Shown here piece by piece: positions 26,251 through 34,178 of a stretch of 64,000 nucleotides of DNA. This DNA is from Akkermansiaceae bacterium (GTDB taxonomy: Bacteria > Verrucomicrobiota > Verrucomicrobiia > Verrucomicrobiales > Akkermansiaceae): positions 124,001 through 188,000 of the forward strand of contig JACKQB010000006.1 of the NCBI GenBank assembly GCA_024233115.1, given 5' to 3'. The notes below the pieces were generated by a model. It ran no database searches. It was not told where the DNA came from and saw only the letters and a list, made by a program, of their open reading frames with translations. The translations under genes and the position numbers were made by a program. How positions within the stretch are numbered: position 1 is the first letter of the stretch; each line of letters begins with the position of its first letter.

Positions 26251-26402
26251 CATCCATAGTCGAAGCAAAAAACATCACCCCGCCCCCATCGACTGATGGT
26301 TATGTTGCCTTCTCACTAGCTGTTTGATCAATCCCACCACGCTCAACCATTGCGCACCTGGGCCTGGAGGCCGGGCGCATCCGAACATGACCCAACTGCA
26401 CC

Positions 26403-27590
26403 ATGCATACCCGCCCAACCGTCCCTCGTCCGCTTGCCACCCTGGTCGGTGTCCTGCTCACAGCCACCATCGTCACCGCCGCCCTGCCGCCCAGCGCCGA
26501 TGAGGTGATGAACATCACCAGAAAAGTCGCCGACTGGCAGATCCGGACGTTCGACGACCAGGGGAAATTCCGTGCCTTGCCGACGAAGCCTCAAAAATGG
26601 CAGAACCGCGAAAAACGCCATGACCTGACCTGGCACAACGGCGCGCTGTATGCCGGCATGTTCCGGTGGAGCCTGATCGCCGGGGACGCGAAATACAAGG
26701 ATTGGCTGATCGAAATCGGCGACCGCCATGGCTGGAAACTCCACGAACGCCCCTATCACGCCGACGACCACACCGTCGGGCAGTTCTACCTCGACCTCTA
26801 CCAGCAGACGCGCGAGCCGAAAATGTTAGAACCGACAAAAAAACACTTCGACTGGATTCTCGCGAACCCTCAGAGCGGCACGCTTGACATGAAGGAGAAC
26901 GGCAGGGAGGCGCACAAGCGCTGGGGCTGGAGTGACGCCTTGTTCATGGCTCCTCCGGTGTGGGCGAGACTGGCCAGGGTCACCGGCGAGAAAAAGTATC
27001 TCGACTTCATGGACCGCGAATACCGCGCCACCCATGAGCTGCTGTGGGACAAGGAGAAACACTTCTTCCTGAGGGACTCCACCTACTTCGAACAGCGGGA
27101 AACAAACGGCGAGAAAATCTTCTGGTCGCGTGGAAACGGCTGGGTGTTCGGCGGACTCGCTCTGATGATCCCGGACCTGCCCACCGACTGGGAAAAGCGC
27201 CGCTTTTACACCGATCTCTTTACCCAGATGGCGGCGGCCCTCAAGAAACACCAGCGTGCAGACGGTACTTGGTCGATGGGACTGTTAGGAGGCGGGGAGG
27301 CCTACCCTGTCAAAGAGACCAGCGGCACCGCCTTTTTTGTGTTCGGCCTGGCCTGGGGTGTGAACCACGGCCTGCTGGATCGTGATACCTACACACCGGT
27401 TATCCTCAAGGGCTGGCGTGCATTGACCGATTGCGTGACGGAGGACGGCATGCTGGGATACGTGCAGCCGGTGGGTGCCGCGCCGGGGGACTCCTTCCCC
27501 GACTTCACCGAGGTTTACGGCAGCGGCGCCTTCCTCGCGGCAGGAGCCGAAATGGTGGACTTTCTCCGCAAAACACCGCGCCGCCCCTGA
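26403..27590 (+). CDS. GH105 unsaturated rhamnogalacturonyl/glucuronyl hydrolase
   Basis: The 395-residue protein has a signal peptide (LATLVGVLLTATIVTAALP) and the alpha/alpha-barrel motifs of GH105: LTWHNGALYAGMF, DDHTVGQFYLDLYQ, the catalytic-Asp segment WGWSDALFMAPPVWARLA, FWSRGNGWVFGGLA and ETSGTAFFVFGLAWGVN. Such enzymes hydrate the delta-4,5-unsaturated uronate left by polysaccharide lyases on pectin, ulvan and similar glycans. No lyase is in the window. The start was chosen because the signal peptide follows it directly. A perfect 9-bp tandem repeat begins 15 bp after its stop codon. Confidence 0.9.
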   Translation: MHTRPTVPRPLATLVGVLLTATIVTAALPPSADEVMNITRKVADWQIRTFDDQGKFRALPTKPQKWQNREKRHDLTWHNGALYAGMFRWSLIAGDAKYKDWLIEIGDRHGWKLHERPYHADDHTVGQFYLDLYQQTREPKMLEPTKKHFDWILANPQSGTLDMKENGREAHKRWGWSDALFMAPPVWARLARVTGEKKYLDFMDREYRATHELLWDKEKHFFLRDSTYFEQRETNGEKIFWSRGNGWVFGGLALMIPDLPTDWEKRRFYTDLFTQMAAALKKHQRADGTWSMGLLGGGEAYPVKETSGTAFFVFGLAWGVNHGLLDRDTYTPVILKGWRALTDCVTEDGMLGYVQPVGAAPGDSFPDFTEVYGSGAFLAAGAEMVDFLRKTPRRP

Positions 27591-27604
27591 GCTGCCCGTG
27601 TGAC

Positions 27605-27719
27605 GGCGGCAAGGGCGGCAAGGGCGGCAAGGGCGGCAAGGGCGGCAAGGGCGGCAAGGGCGGCAAGGGCGGCAAGGGCGGCAAGGGCGGCAAGGGCGGC
27701 AAGGGCGGCAAGGGCGGCA
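27605..27719. repeat. Perfect 9-bp tandem repeat (GGCGGCAAG, 12.8 copies)
   Basis: Twelve complete, mismatch-free copies plus seven bases of a thirteenth follow the GH105 stop codon. The period is a multiple of three, so every frame stays open (Gly-Gly-Lys, Ala-Ala-Arg and others), but there is no gene context. Perfection implies recent expansion. The following 27720-27868 is GC-rich with short palindromes (GCGGGCTGCAAGCCCGC; GCCCCGACATGTTCGGGGC), probably dispersed-repeat material. Confidence 0.95.
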
Positions 27720-27868
27720 TGTGGCGGGCTATGGAGCGCCCCGACATGTTCGGGGCATCTCCCTGTCGAGCGTCATGTTGGCCCACCTGCACTGTGGCGG
27801 GAGTCTCCGCTCGACAAGCAAGCTGCGGGCTGCAAGCCCGCACTCCATAGCGGAGGAGCGTGTGCTCC

Positions 27869-28501
27869 TTAGCCTTTACGGCGGCGGAGTATCAGCGCGA
27901 GTCCCCCAAGGCCGAGCAGGGCTGCGGAGGATGGCTCCGGGACGGCGCGAATCGCAATGGCATCTGCAAGCACATATTCTGAACCCGAAGTGTTGTCCAC
28001 GTCATTAAGTACGACGGTCAGTGTGCCATCGGTCACTACTGCTGTGGCCGTCAGCATGCTAAATACGACATTCTCAGTGCCATCGCTAAGTGTTGGGCCA
28101 GCTGGAAGCGAAGGGTGACCCGGACTCAGTTCCTGGTTTACCACAATCGTACTCCCCCCCTGAACTTTGAAAGGCGCTGTTTTAGTCCGGTTCGTTGTAC
28201 CATACCATGCTCCGGCCACTTCATAAGTGCCATTCGTCAAACCGAGGAACGTCCATGTCGCCGTCCAGTCCACAGCTGCAGTTGCGCTAAACTTCTGTGT
28301 ATCAGCAAAAGCTTGAGTAGGCGTTGTCTGCGTCGTGGCTCCTGCGGACGTTATGGCGAATGTGCCACTGGCGTCATCAGTGTAGGAGTCGTCAATGACG
28401 GTCCATCCGGAGATGACTGTGGTTGCCGAGGCGAGCGAGACAGATAACGAGAAAGTGGCCATCGTGGCCCACTTTTGATACAGTGGAGTTTTTAATTTCA
28501 T
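27869..28501 (-). CDS. PEP-CTERM surface protein, 210 aa, with IS inserted just upstream
   Basis: It has a signal peptide (ending SLASA), a domain starting TVISGWTVIDDSYTDD with VDWTATWTFLGLTNGTYEVAGAWYG (a jelly-roll style binding domain), LNDVDNTSGSEYVLADAIAIRAV and the tail PEPSSAALLGLGGLALILRRRKG. The IS5-group element starts 24 bp upstream of the ATG, cutting the gene from whatever lay upstream. Without the IS, only about 65 bp would separate it from the stop codon of the GH95 gene at 29854, so it was probably the last gene of that transcription unit. Expression now depends on read-through or on an IS-borne promoter. Confidence 0.85.
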   Translation of the reverse strand: MKLKTPLYQKWATMATFSLSVSLASATTVISGWTVIDDSYTDDASGTFAITSAGATTQTTPTQAFADTQKFSATAAVDWTATWTFLGLTNGTYEVAGAWYGTTNRTKTAPFKVQGGSTIVVNQELSPGHPSLPAGPTLSDGTENVVFSMLTATAVVTDGTLTVVLNDVDNTSGSEYVLADAIAIRAVPEPSSAALLGLGGLALILRRRKG

Positions 28502-28524
28502 AACGTTTCTTGATTCCTTTTTAA

Positions 28525-29805
28525 GGGCACCTCTAAAAACCCCTGCGCGCTCATTTAACCTTTCCTAACAAAGGCAATGCAGCGAAACTCCCTGCATGAG
28601 CAACTACCGGAAGCAAGACAAGGGAGGCAACCTGTTCTCGGCCATCGAACACCAGCAGGCGGTGGCGAAACGTGAAATCGGCATCCTGAAGCTGCGCGAT
28701 ATCATTGACTGGGAAGGGTTCCGCCCGCTACTTGAGGAACTCTGCGGCTACGCCAACCGTGACTGGAACAAGGGAGGCCGCCCCCCTTTCGACCCCGTGT
28801 TCATGCTCAAAGTGCTCATCCTCCAGAAATACCACGGCCTCAGCGATGACGCCACCGAGGAACAGATCGGCGACCGCCTGAGCTTCCTGCACTTCCTTGG
28901 CCTTCAGTTGGGCGACGACTACCCCGATGCCAAGACCATCTGGGTCTTCAAGGAACGTATCGAGGAAAACAGCCGCGAAGGAAGCCGTCGGCTGTTCGAT
29001 GCCTTCACTGCGGCACTGGAAAAGAAAAACCTCATCGCCCGTGAAGGCAGCATTGTGGACGCCAGCTTCACCGAGGCCCCGCGCCAGCGCAACACCCGCA
29101 GCCAGAACAAAAGAATCAAGCAAGGCGGACGCCCCGAAGAATTTGACACCAACAAATCCGTCGGACGCCAGAAAGACACCGACGCCCGCTGGACAAAGAA
29201 GAACAACCAAAGCTACTACGGCTACAAGAACCACGCCAAGGTGGATTTGAAGAGCAAACTCATTATCTGCAGCGAAACCACCTCAGCGGAAGTCCACGAC
29301 AGCCGGGTGTTCAAACAACTCCTTGATGAGAAGGACAATGCCGTGCTAGCCGACAGTGCCTACCACAGCGAAGAGAACGAGGAATACGTGTTAGAGGAAA
29401 TCAACGCGGAAGAACACCTCATGCGCAAATCCCACAGGAACAAGCCGCTGACAGAACAGGAACTCAGAACCAACCACACCATCAGCCGGATGCGTGTGCG
29501 GGTGGAGCACGTCTTCGGTCGGATGGCGCAAATGGGAGCCGACCTCTGCCGGAGCATTGGCCTGAGGCGGGTGACAAGCCACAACCACCTCTGCAACCTC
29601 ACCTACAACATGGATCGCTACGCCCTGTTAGCTCGTTAACAGCCAAAACAAGGGGCAACCCGATTCCCAAACGTAAGAAGCCAGCAACCAACAACACCGA
29701 ACCACCTCATAAAAGCCCCGAGACTACATCGTCACCTGCCCGTACAACTTTAAAAACCGGCGGTAGATGATGATATGGTGGAAACGTCAGTTTTTAGAGG
29801 TGCCC
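28525..29805 (+). mobile_element. Complete IS5-family (IS5-group) insertion sequence, 1281 bp
   Basis: The ends are 16-bp perfect inverted repeats, GGGCACCTCTAAAAAC at 28525 and its complement ending at 29805. They are flanked by a 4-bp target duplication TTAA (28521-28524 and 29806-29809), which fits the YTAR targets of the IS5 group. One intact transposase gene fills most of it. About 165 bp between the transposase stop and the right end appear non-coding. Perfect ends and an intact gene imply recent insertion. Confidence 0.95.
28596..29639 (+). CDS. IS5-family transposase
   Basis: The 347-residue DDE transposase has an N-terminal DUF772-like region (GGRPPFDPVFMLKVLILQKYHGLSDDATEEQI), a first Asp in GSIVDASFTEAP, a second in LADSAYHSEE and the catalytic Glu in RMRVRVEHVFGRM, in the Y(2)R(3)E(6)-like arrangement of IS5 transposases. 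The linker YYGYKNHAKVDLKSKLI is characteristic. The frame is complete, so the element may be active. It catalyses cut-and-paste or copy movement of the surrounding 1281-bp element. Confidence 0.95.
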   Translation: MSNYRKQDKGGNLFSAIEHQQAVAKREIGILKLRDIIDWEGFRPLLEELCGYANRDWNKGGRPPFDPVFMLKVLILQKYHGLSDDATEEQIGDRLSFLHFLGLQLGDDYPDAKTIWVFKERIEENSREGSRRLFDAFTAALEKKNLIAREGSIVDASFTEAPRQRNTRSQNKRIKQGGRPEEFDTNKSVGRQKDTDARWTKKNNQSYYGYKNHAKVDLKSKLIICSETTSAEVHDSRVFKQLLDEKDNAVLADSAYHSEENEEYVLEEINAEEHLMRKSHRNKPLTEQELRTNHTISRMRVRVEHVFGRMAQMGADLCRSIGLRRVTSHNHLCNLTYNMDRYALLAR

Positions 29806-29853
29806 TTAATAGATAACTTCTCCAAGTCCAGAAAAAAACCGCGGGGGCTGTTT

Positions 29854-32550
29854 TCATTTTTCCCTAGTCAGCGGCACGGGGGTGGCTTGGTTGGCGGTCA
29901 GGCGGACGGTTTTCGGCTGCTGGCCGGGGAGGCGCACTTTGACCTGCTGGCTGTGGGGGGATTTCAGCGTGGCCGAGGTGAGCTTGCCGTCTTTCCAGGC
30001 GAGATCGACGATGACTTCGCCGCGGGCGCGCAGGCCGCGGACGGAGCCCTCGGGGTAAACCTTGGGCAGTGCGGGCAGCAGCACGATGGCGCCGGACTGG
30101 CTCTGGACAAACATCTCGCAGATGGCGGCGGTGATGCCGAAGTTGCCGTCGATCTGGAACGGCGGGCAGGTGGTCCAGAGGTTGGGCAGGGTGTTGTAGG
30201 CGAGCAGTCCGGCGACGCAGCCGTGGGCGCGGTCCGGGCTGCCGAGGCGTGCCCATAATAGGCCCCGCCACGCCCAGGACCAGGAACGGCGGCTCTCGCT
30301 GCCTTCGCCGCGCTGGTTGAGCGAGACGCGGGCGGCTTCGGCGAGTTTCGGGGTGTTTTCCAGGGTGATCTGGTTGCCGGGGTGCACGGCGAAGAGGTGG
30401 CTGGTGTGACGGTGGCCGCCTTTTTCAAACTCGGGTTTTTCACCCATCCACTCCATCAGCTGCCCCCAGCTGCCGATTTTCGGGCCGTAGAGTTTGGCGA
30501 GGGTGGTTTTCAGGCGTGTTTGCAGTTCTTTGTCGGTGTCGAGGATTTCCGCGGCCTTGAGGGTGCTGGTGAACAGATCCCACATCAGCTGCTGGGCGTG
30601 AGCGGTGCCGTCTTCGCGCGGGCCGTGCTCGTGCGACCAGGCATCGGGCACGACCAACGAGCCGTCGGGCAGCGCCTTGAGGCGGGGCAGCCAGAACAGG
30701 CTGGTATCACGCATCCACGGCCACGCCTGCTCTGCGAGGAATTTTTGATCGAGCGAGAACTGGTAGTGTTCCCAGTAGTGCTGGGAAAGCCAGGCGGTGC
30801 CCTCGATGTTCCAGTTCCACCCCGAGCCGCCGAAGGGGTTGAGGCTCATGCGGGTGACAAATCCCTGGGTGTCCTTGCCGTAGTGGGCCGCGGTGTGCTC
30901 GCGGTAAACCTCCTTGCCGGAGTCCAGCAGGTCAAACAAGGGGCCGGTGAGTTCGGGCATGTTGGTGGTTTCCGCCAGCCAGTAGTTCATCTGCAGGTTG
31001 ATGTTGGTGTGGTAGTCGCAGTGCCACATCGGCAGGTTCTGGTTGCACCAGATCCCCTGCAGGTTGGCGGGCAGGGTGCCGGGGCGGGACGATGCGATCA
31101 ACAGGTAGCGGCCGTAGTTGAAGAACATGGCTTCGAGCTCGGGGTCGAGGCAGGGACGGGGTAGCTCTTTGGCTTTTGCGCGGTAGTTGTTGAGCCGCTG
31201 GTCGGTTGTCTGGGCGGCGATTACAGGGTCGGTTTTGCCGATGTCGAGGCTGACGCGGTCGTAGAGGGCGCTGTGGTCGGCGACGTGCGCCTTGAGCAGG
31301 TCTTGCCACGATTTCTTGCGCGCGGCGTCGAGGCGGGCGGTGGTTTTATCTGCCGGGTCGCCTTGCATCCATCCGGCGTCGCGGCGCATGACGTAGTTGG
31401 TGTCGGCGGCGAGCAGGATGAGGATTTCATCGCAGCCAGTGACGGTCAATTTCTTGTCACGACTGCTCAGTTTACCGCCCTTGTGCTGCACTTCGGCGGT
31501 GGCGTGATAGCGCAGTCCGTTCGGCAGGCTGCCGGAGAGGTGCAGGGAGGTGCCATCGGCAGAGGTTTTGTCGCTGCGCAGGTGGGCGCCCTGGAAAAAG
31601 AGATCGCCGCTGATGCTGCCCGGCTTGTCGGCGGTCATGCGCCAGGCGATGACGCGGTCGGGGTGCGAGGCGATGGCTTCGCGGGTGTAGGTCACGCCGT
31701 CGCGCTTCCAGGTGGTGCTGTGCACGGCCTGGGAGATGTCGAGCTGGCGACGGTAGGCGTCGACCTGGACGGGTTGGGGTTTCAGGTCGTGCCCCCCGAG
31801 GCTGATCTCGCCGACCTGGAAAACCGGCACGCCTTGGCGCGGGGTGAAGGTGATGCGGTAGTAGCGGTGGTTGGCGGGTTGCTTGAGGGTGTAGGTTTTG
31901 GTCTCGCCGCGTTTTTCCATCGGGGCGATGCCTGTGCGGGCGTCGAGCAGTTTCCAGTCGCTGCCGTTGTCAGAGCCTTCCAGCACCCACGCGCTGGGGT
32001 CGCGCTCGGGCACGTCGGAGGCGCTGGTGAAGGCGTAATCGGTGAGTCGGCCGGCCTTGCCGAGATCCGCCTGCCAGACGATTTTCCTGAGGGTGATTTC
32101 CTGGTTTTCGATGCGGACACACCATTTGCTGCGTTTGTTGCCATCGACCGACTCCAAGACGGTCTGGCTGGAGCCCGACGACTGGTAGTGTTCGGTGTCG
32201 GGGTTGTCCATCGGCACCCAGACCCGCGCTCCGGTCGGGGCAGCGCCGGCGGCGGTAAAGATCAGGCTGCCGAAGTTCTGGTAGTTGCCCATACCCTTGT
32301 CGTCGTAAGCGCCGCCCGGGTTTTCGTTTCCTGTCCAGAGGGAATCGACATTGAACTGCATCTCCGCCTTGTCGATGCCGCCCATGAGCACCGCACCCAG
32401 CGCGCCGTTACCGATCGGCAGGCCGTTGAGTTCCCATTTTTTGGCGGGTTCGTCGTAGGTCATGACGTGCGAGGCGTCCGAGGCATGGGCGGAGCTGAGG
32501 CCGACGACGGCGGCGGCGATGACGGGGAGCTTGCGGAGGTGGTTTTTCAT
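29854..32550 (-). CDS. GH95-family alpha-L-fucosidase-like enzyme with nested discoidin-like module
   Basis: The 898-residue protein has a signal peptide (ending SSAHAS), a GH95 N-terminal sandwich (LPIGNGALGAVLMGG, FNVDSLWTG) and a barrel with the classic motifs HTNINLQMNYW, WLSQHYWEHYQF and FQIDGNFGITAAI. Between NYQNFGSL and YRRQLDISQ, normally contiguous, about 150 residues (around 100-250) resemble an F5/8 type C (discoidin/CBM32-like) domain: WCVRIENQEITLRKIVWQADLG, WVLEGSDNGSDWKLLD, YYRITFTP, FQVGEISL. It likely releases terminal L-fucose or a related sugar from the target glycan. It is the last enzyme gene of a run with three sulfatases (33-bp gap to the next). Confidence 0.9.
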   Translation of the reverse strand: MKNHLRKLPVIAAAVVGLSSAHASDASHVMTYDEPAKKWELNGLPIGNGALGAVLMGGIDKAEMQFNVDSLWTGNENPGGAYDDKGMGNYQNFGSLIFTAAGAAPTGARVWVPMDNPDTEHYQSSGSSQTVLESVDGNKRSKWCVRIENQEITLRKIVWQADLGKAGRLTDYAFTSASDVPERDPSAWVLEGSDNGSDWKLLDARTGIAPMEKRGETKTYTLKQPANHRYYRITFTPRQGVPVFQVGEISLGGHDLKPQPVQVDAYRRQLDISQAVHSTTWKRDGVTYTREAIASHPDRVIAWRMTADKPGSISGDLFFQGAHLRSDKTSADGTSLHLSGSLPNGLRYHATAEVQHKGGKLSSRDKKLTVTGCDEILILLAADTNYVMRRDAGWMQGDPADKTTARLDAARKKSWQDLLKAHVADHSALYDRVSLDIGKTDPVIAAQTTDQRLNNYRAKAKELPRPCLDPELEAMFFNYGRYLLIASSRPGTLPANLQGIWCNQNLPMWHCDYHTNINLQMNYWLAETTNMPELTGPLFDLLDSGKEVYREHTAAHYGKDTQGFVTRMSLNPFGGSGWNWNIEGTAWLSQHYWEHYQFSLDQKFLAEQAWPWMRDTSLFWLPRLKALPDGSLVVPDAWSHEHGPREDGTAHAQQLMWDLFTSTLKAAEILDTDKELQTRLKTTLAKLYGPKIGSWGQLMEWMGEKPEFEKGGHRHTSHLFAVHPGNQITLENTPKLAEAARVSLNQRGEGSESRRSWSWAWRGLLWARLGSPDRAHGCVAGLLAYNTLPNLWTTCPPFQIDGNFGITAAICEMFVQSQSGAIVLLPALPKVYPEGSVRGLRARGEVIVDLAWKDGKLTSATLKSPHSQQVKVRLPGQQPKTVRLTANQATPVPLTREK

Positions 32551-32582
32551 CGGGGATGGTTATTAAGCGAAAGGTCGACGTG

Positions 32583-34100
32583 CTAGAAATCCTTGCGCGG
32601 GCTGTTGACTTCGCGTTGGTAGATGGTCATCAGCTGCTGGAACTTCTCGGGGTGCTTGGCGGCGAGGTCGTGGCGCTCGCCGGGGTCCTTGTTGAGGTTG
32701 AACAGCAGGTAAACTTCTTTGTCCTTCTGCTCGGCGTCCCGCACCAGCTTCCAGCCGTCGGATATCACCGCCTGATGCACGACCACGGGGCCGCGCTTCG
32801 GCTGCTCCTTTCCTAACAAGGTCGGATAAAATGAGCTACCGTCCTTGCCCTTCGGAGCCTCGGTGCCCATGACCTCGGCAAAGGTGGTCATGTAGTCGTA
32901 GGCGGCGGTGAGTCGGTCGGTCTTGCTACCGGCTTTGACCTTACCCGGCCAGCGCACGATCAGCGGAACGCGGATGCCGCCCTGCCAGTTGGTCCATTTC
33001 ACCCCGGCCAGATCCATTGAACCTTTGAAAACGTCGATCTCGCCGTGGTGGGAGCGGTGGCGGGCGCGATATTTGTCGTGTTCGTAGTAGAGTTCGTGAC
33101 CGTTGTCGGAGGTGAACAGGACCATGGTTTTATCGTCCAGACCGAGCTTCTTAAGTCTGGCCATGATCAGGCCGACGTGGTCATCTAACAGTTTCACCAT
33201 CGACGCGTATTCCTTTTGCACGTCCGTCAGGCGGTCGTCGTTGACAAAATCCGGGTGCACCTCGGGCACATCCACCGGGCCGTGCGGGATCTGGGTGGGG
33301 TGATAGAGAAAAAAGCGCTGGTCCTTGTGGTCGTCGAGGTATTGCAGGATGTCCTTGATCAGGACGTTCTGTGAGTAGTGCACCTTACCGGTTTTATCGC
33401 GGCGCATCTCGGTGGCTTTCTTGGAGGCGTAGCTACCTTCGCGGGTTTTGCCGGCGTTGTGGTGGGTGTTGCCGGGCAGCATGACTTTCTCGCCATTTTT
33501 CCACAGGTAGGTGGGGTAGAAGCCGTGGGCGCGCGCGTGGTCGAGGAAACCGAAGTAGTAATCCCAGCCGTGGCGCACGAGGCGGTCGTGGGTGGTGGTG
33601 AACCCCCAGTCGAGCTTGCCAAACTGGGCGGTGGTGTAGCCGGCTTTTTGCGCGACCTGGCCGAGGAAGACTTCGTTGGGTTTGGCCTGGATGGCCTTGG
33701 CGAGTTGCTTCTGCACCTCTGCCCCGGTCATTTTCCCTTCGTCCTTGGCCACAATCAACCCGGCCTTGGTGATGCTCCAGGCATTGCGATGGGAGTCGTG
33801 TAAACCGGTGACCAGGCTGGCGCGCGCGGGGGCGCAATAGACACAGCCGTGGGCATTGTTGAAAATCATGCCCTCGGCGGCGAGTCGGTCGATGTTGGGC
33901 GTCTTGATGATTTTCTGACCATAGGCACCGAGCAAGCCGGCGCCGAGGTCGTCGCCGTAGATGAGCACGATGTTAGGCCGATCAGCGGTGGCGGGTGCGA
34001 CGGGTGTTTTGCTTTCCGCGACTGCCGTGCTGATGAGGGGAAGTGCGGCGACGCAGCCGAGCGCGGCGATTTTGAGGGCGTGAAGACTTGGGTGTTTCAT
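32583..34100 (-). CDS. Sulfatase, S1 family (tandem copy 1)
   Basis: The 505-residue secreted sulfatase (signal peptide ending STAVAE) carries the formylglycine motif C89-A-P-A-R93 in a CVYCAPARAS context, the metal-binding Asp pair in IVLIYGDDLG, a later HGPVD and the SDNGHE metal site. It should hydrolyse a sulfate ester after Cys89 is matured by a formylglycine-generating enzyme (none in this window). It is almost identical to the next gene at 34179 over long stretches. The C-terminus (LAAKHPEKFQQLMTIYQREV) is family-typical. Probably co-transcribed with its neighbours; the target sulfate position is unknown. Confidence 0.9.
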   Translation of the reverse strand: MKHPSLHALKIAALGCVAALPLISTAVAESKTPVAPATADRPNIVLIYGDDLGAGLLGAYGQKIIKTPNIDRLAAEGMIFNNAHGCVYCAPARASLVTGLHDSHRNAWSITKAGLIVAKDEGKMTGAEVQKQLAKAIQAKPNEVFLGQVAQKAGYTTAQFGKLDWGFTTTHDRLVRHGWDYYFGFLDHARAHGFYPTYLWKNGEKVMLPGNTHHNAGKTREGSYASKKATEMRRDKTGKVHYSQNVLIKDILQYLDDHKDQRFFLYHPTQIPHGPVDVPEVHPDFVNDDRLTDVQKEYASMVKLLDDHVGLIMARLKKLGLDDKTMVLFTSDNGHELYYEHDKYRARHRSHHGEIDVFKGSMDLAGVKWTNWQGGIRVPLIVRWPGKVKAGSKTDRLTAAYDYMTTFAEVMGTEAPKGKDGSSFYPTLLGKEQPKRGPVVVHQAVISDGWKLVRDAEQKDKEVYLLFNLNKDPGERHDLAAKHPEKFQQLMTIYQREVNSPRKDF

Positions 34101-34141
34101 GGATGTTTCTGAACGTTGGTTGAAGGGGGCATCGAATCGTT

Positions 34142-34172
34142 AGCCGACGAAGGCTGCAAAGCCTTCGCTACG
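34142..34172. repeat. Small palindromic repeat between the twin sulfatases
   Basis: CGAAGGCTGCAAAGCCTTCG is a perfect-arm hairpin flanked by CGTAGC/GTCGG-like ends. Two related, more diverged copies lie between ispG and the ATP-grasp gene at 47502-47583. It looks like a dispersed REP-like element. Confidence 0.6.
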
Positions 34173-34178
34173 GATTTG

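Noticed and set aside
27605..27719. Regular repeats that could be taken for a CRISPR array
   Set aside because: The 9-bp units are contiguous with no spacers and there are no cas genes; this is a minisatellite.
27869..32550. A composite transposon around the IS5 element
   Set aside because: Only one IS copy with its own target duplication was found; no second copy flanks the neighbouring genes.
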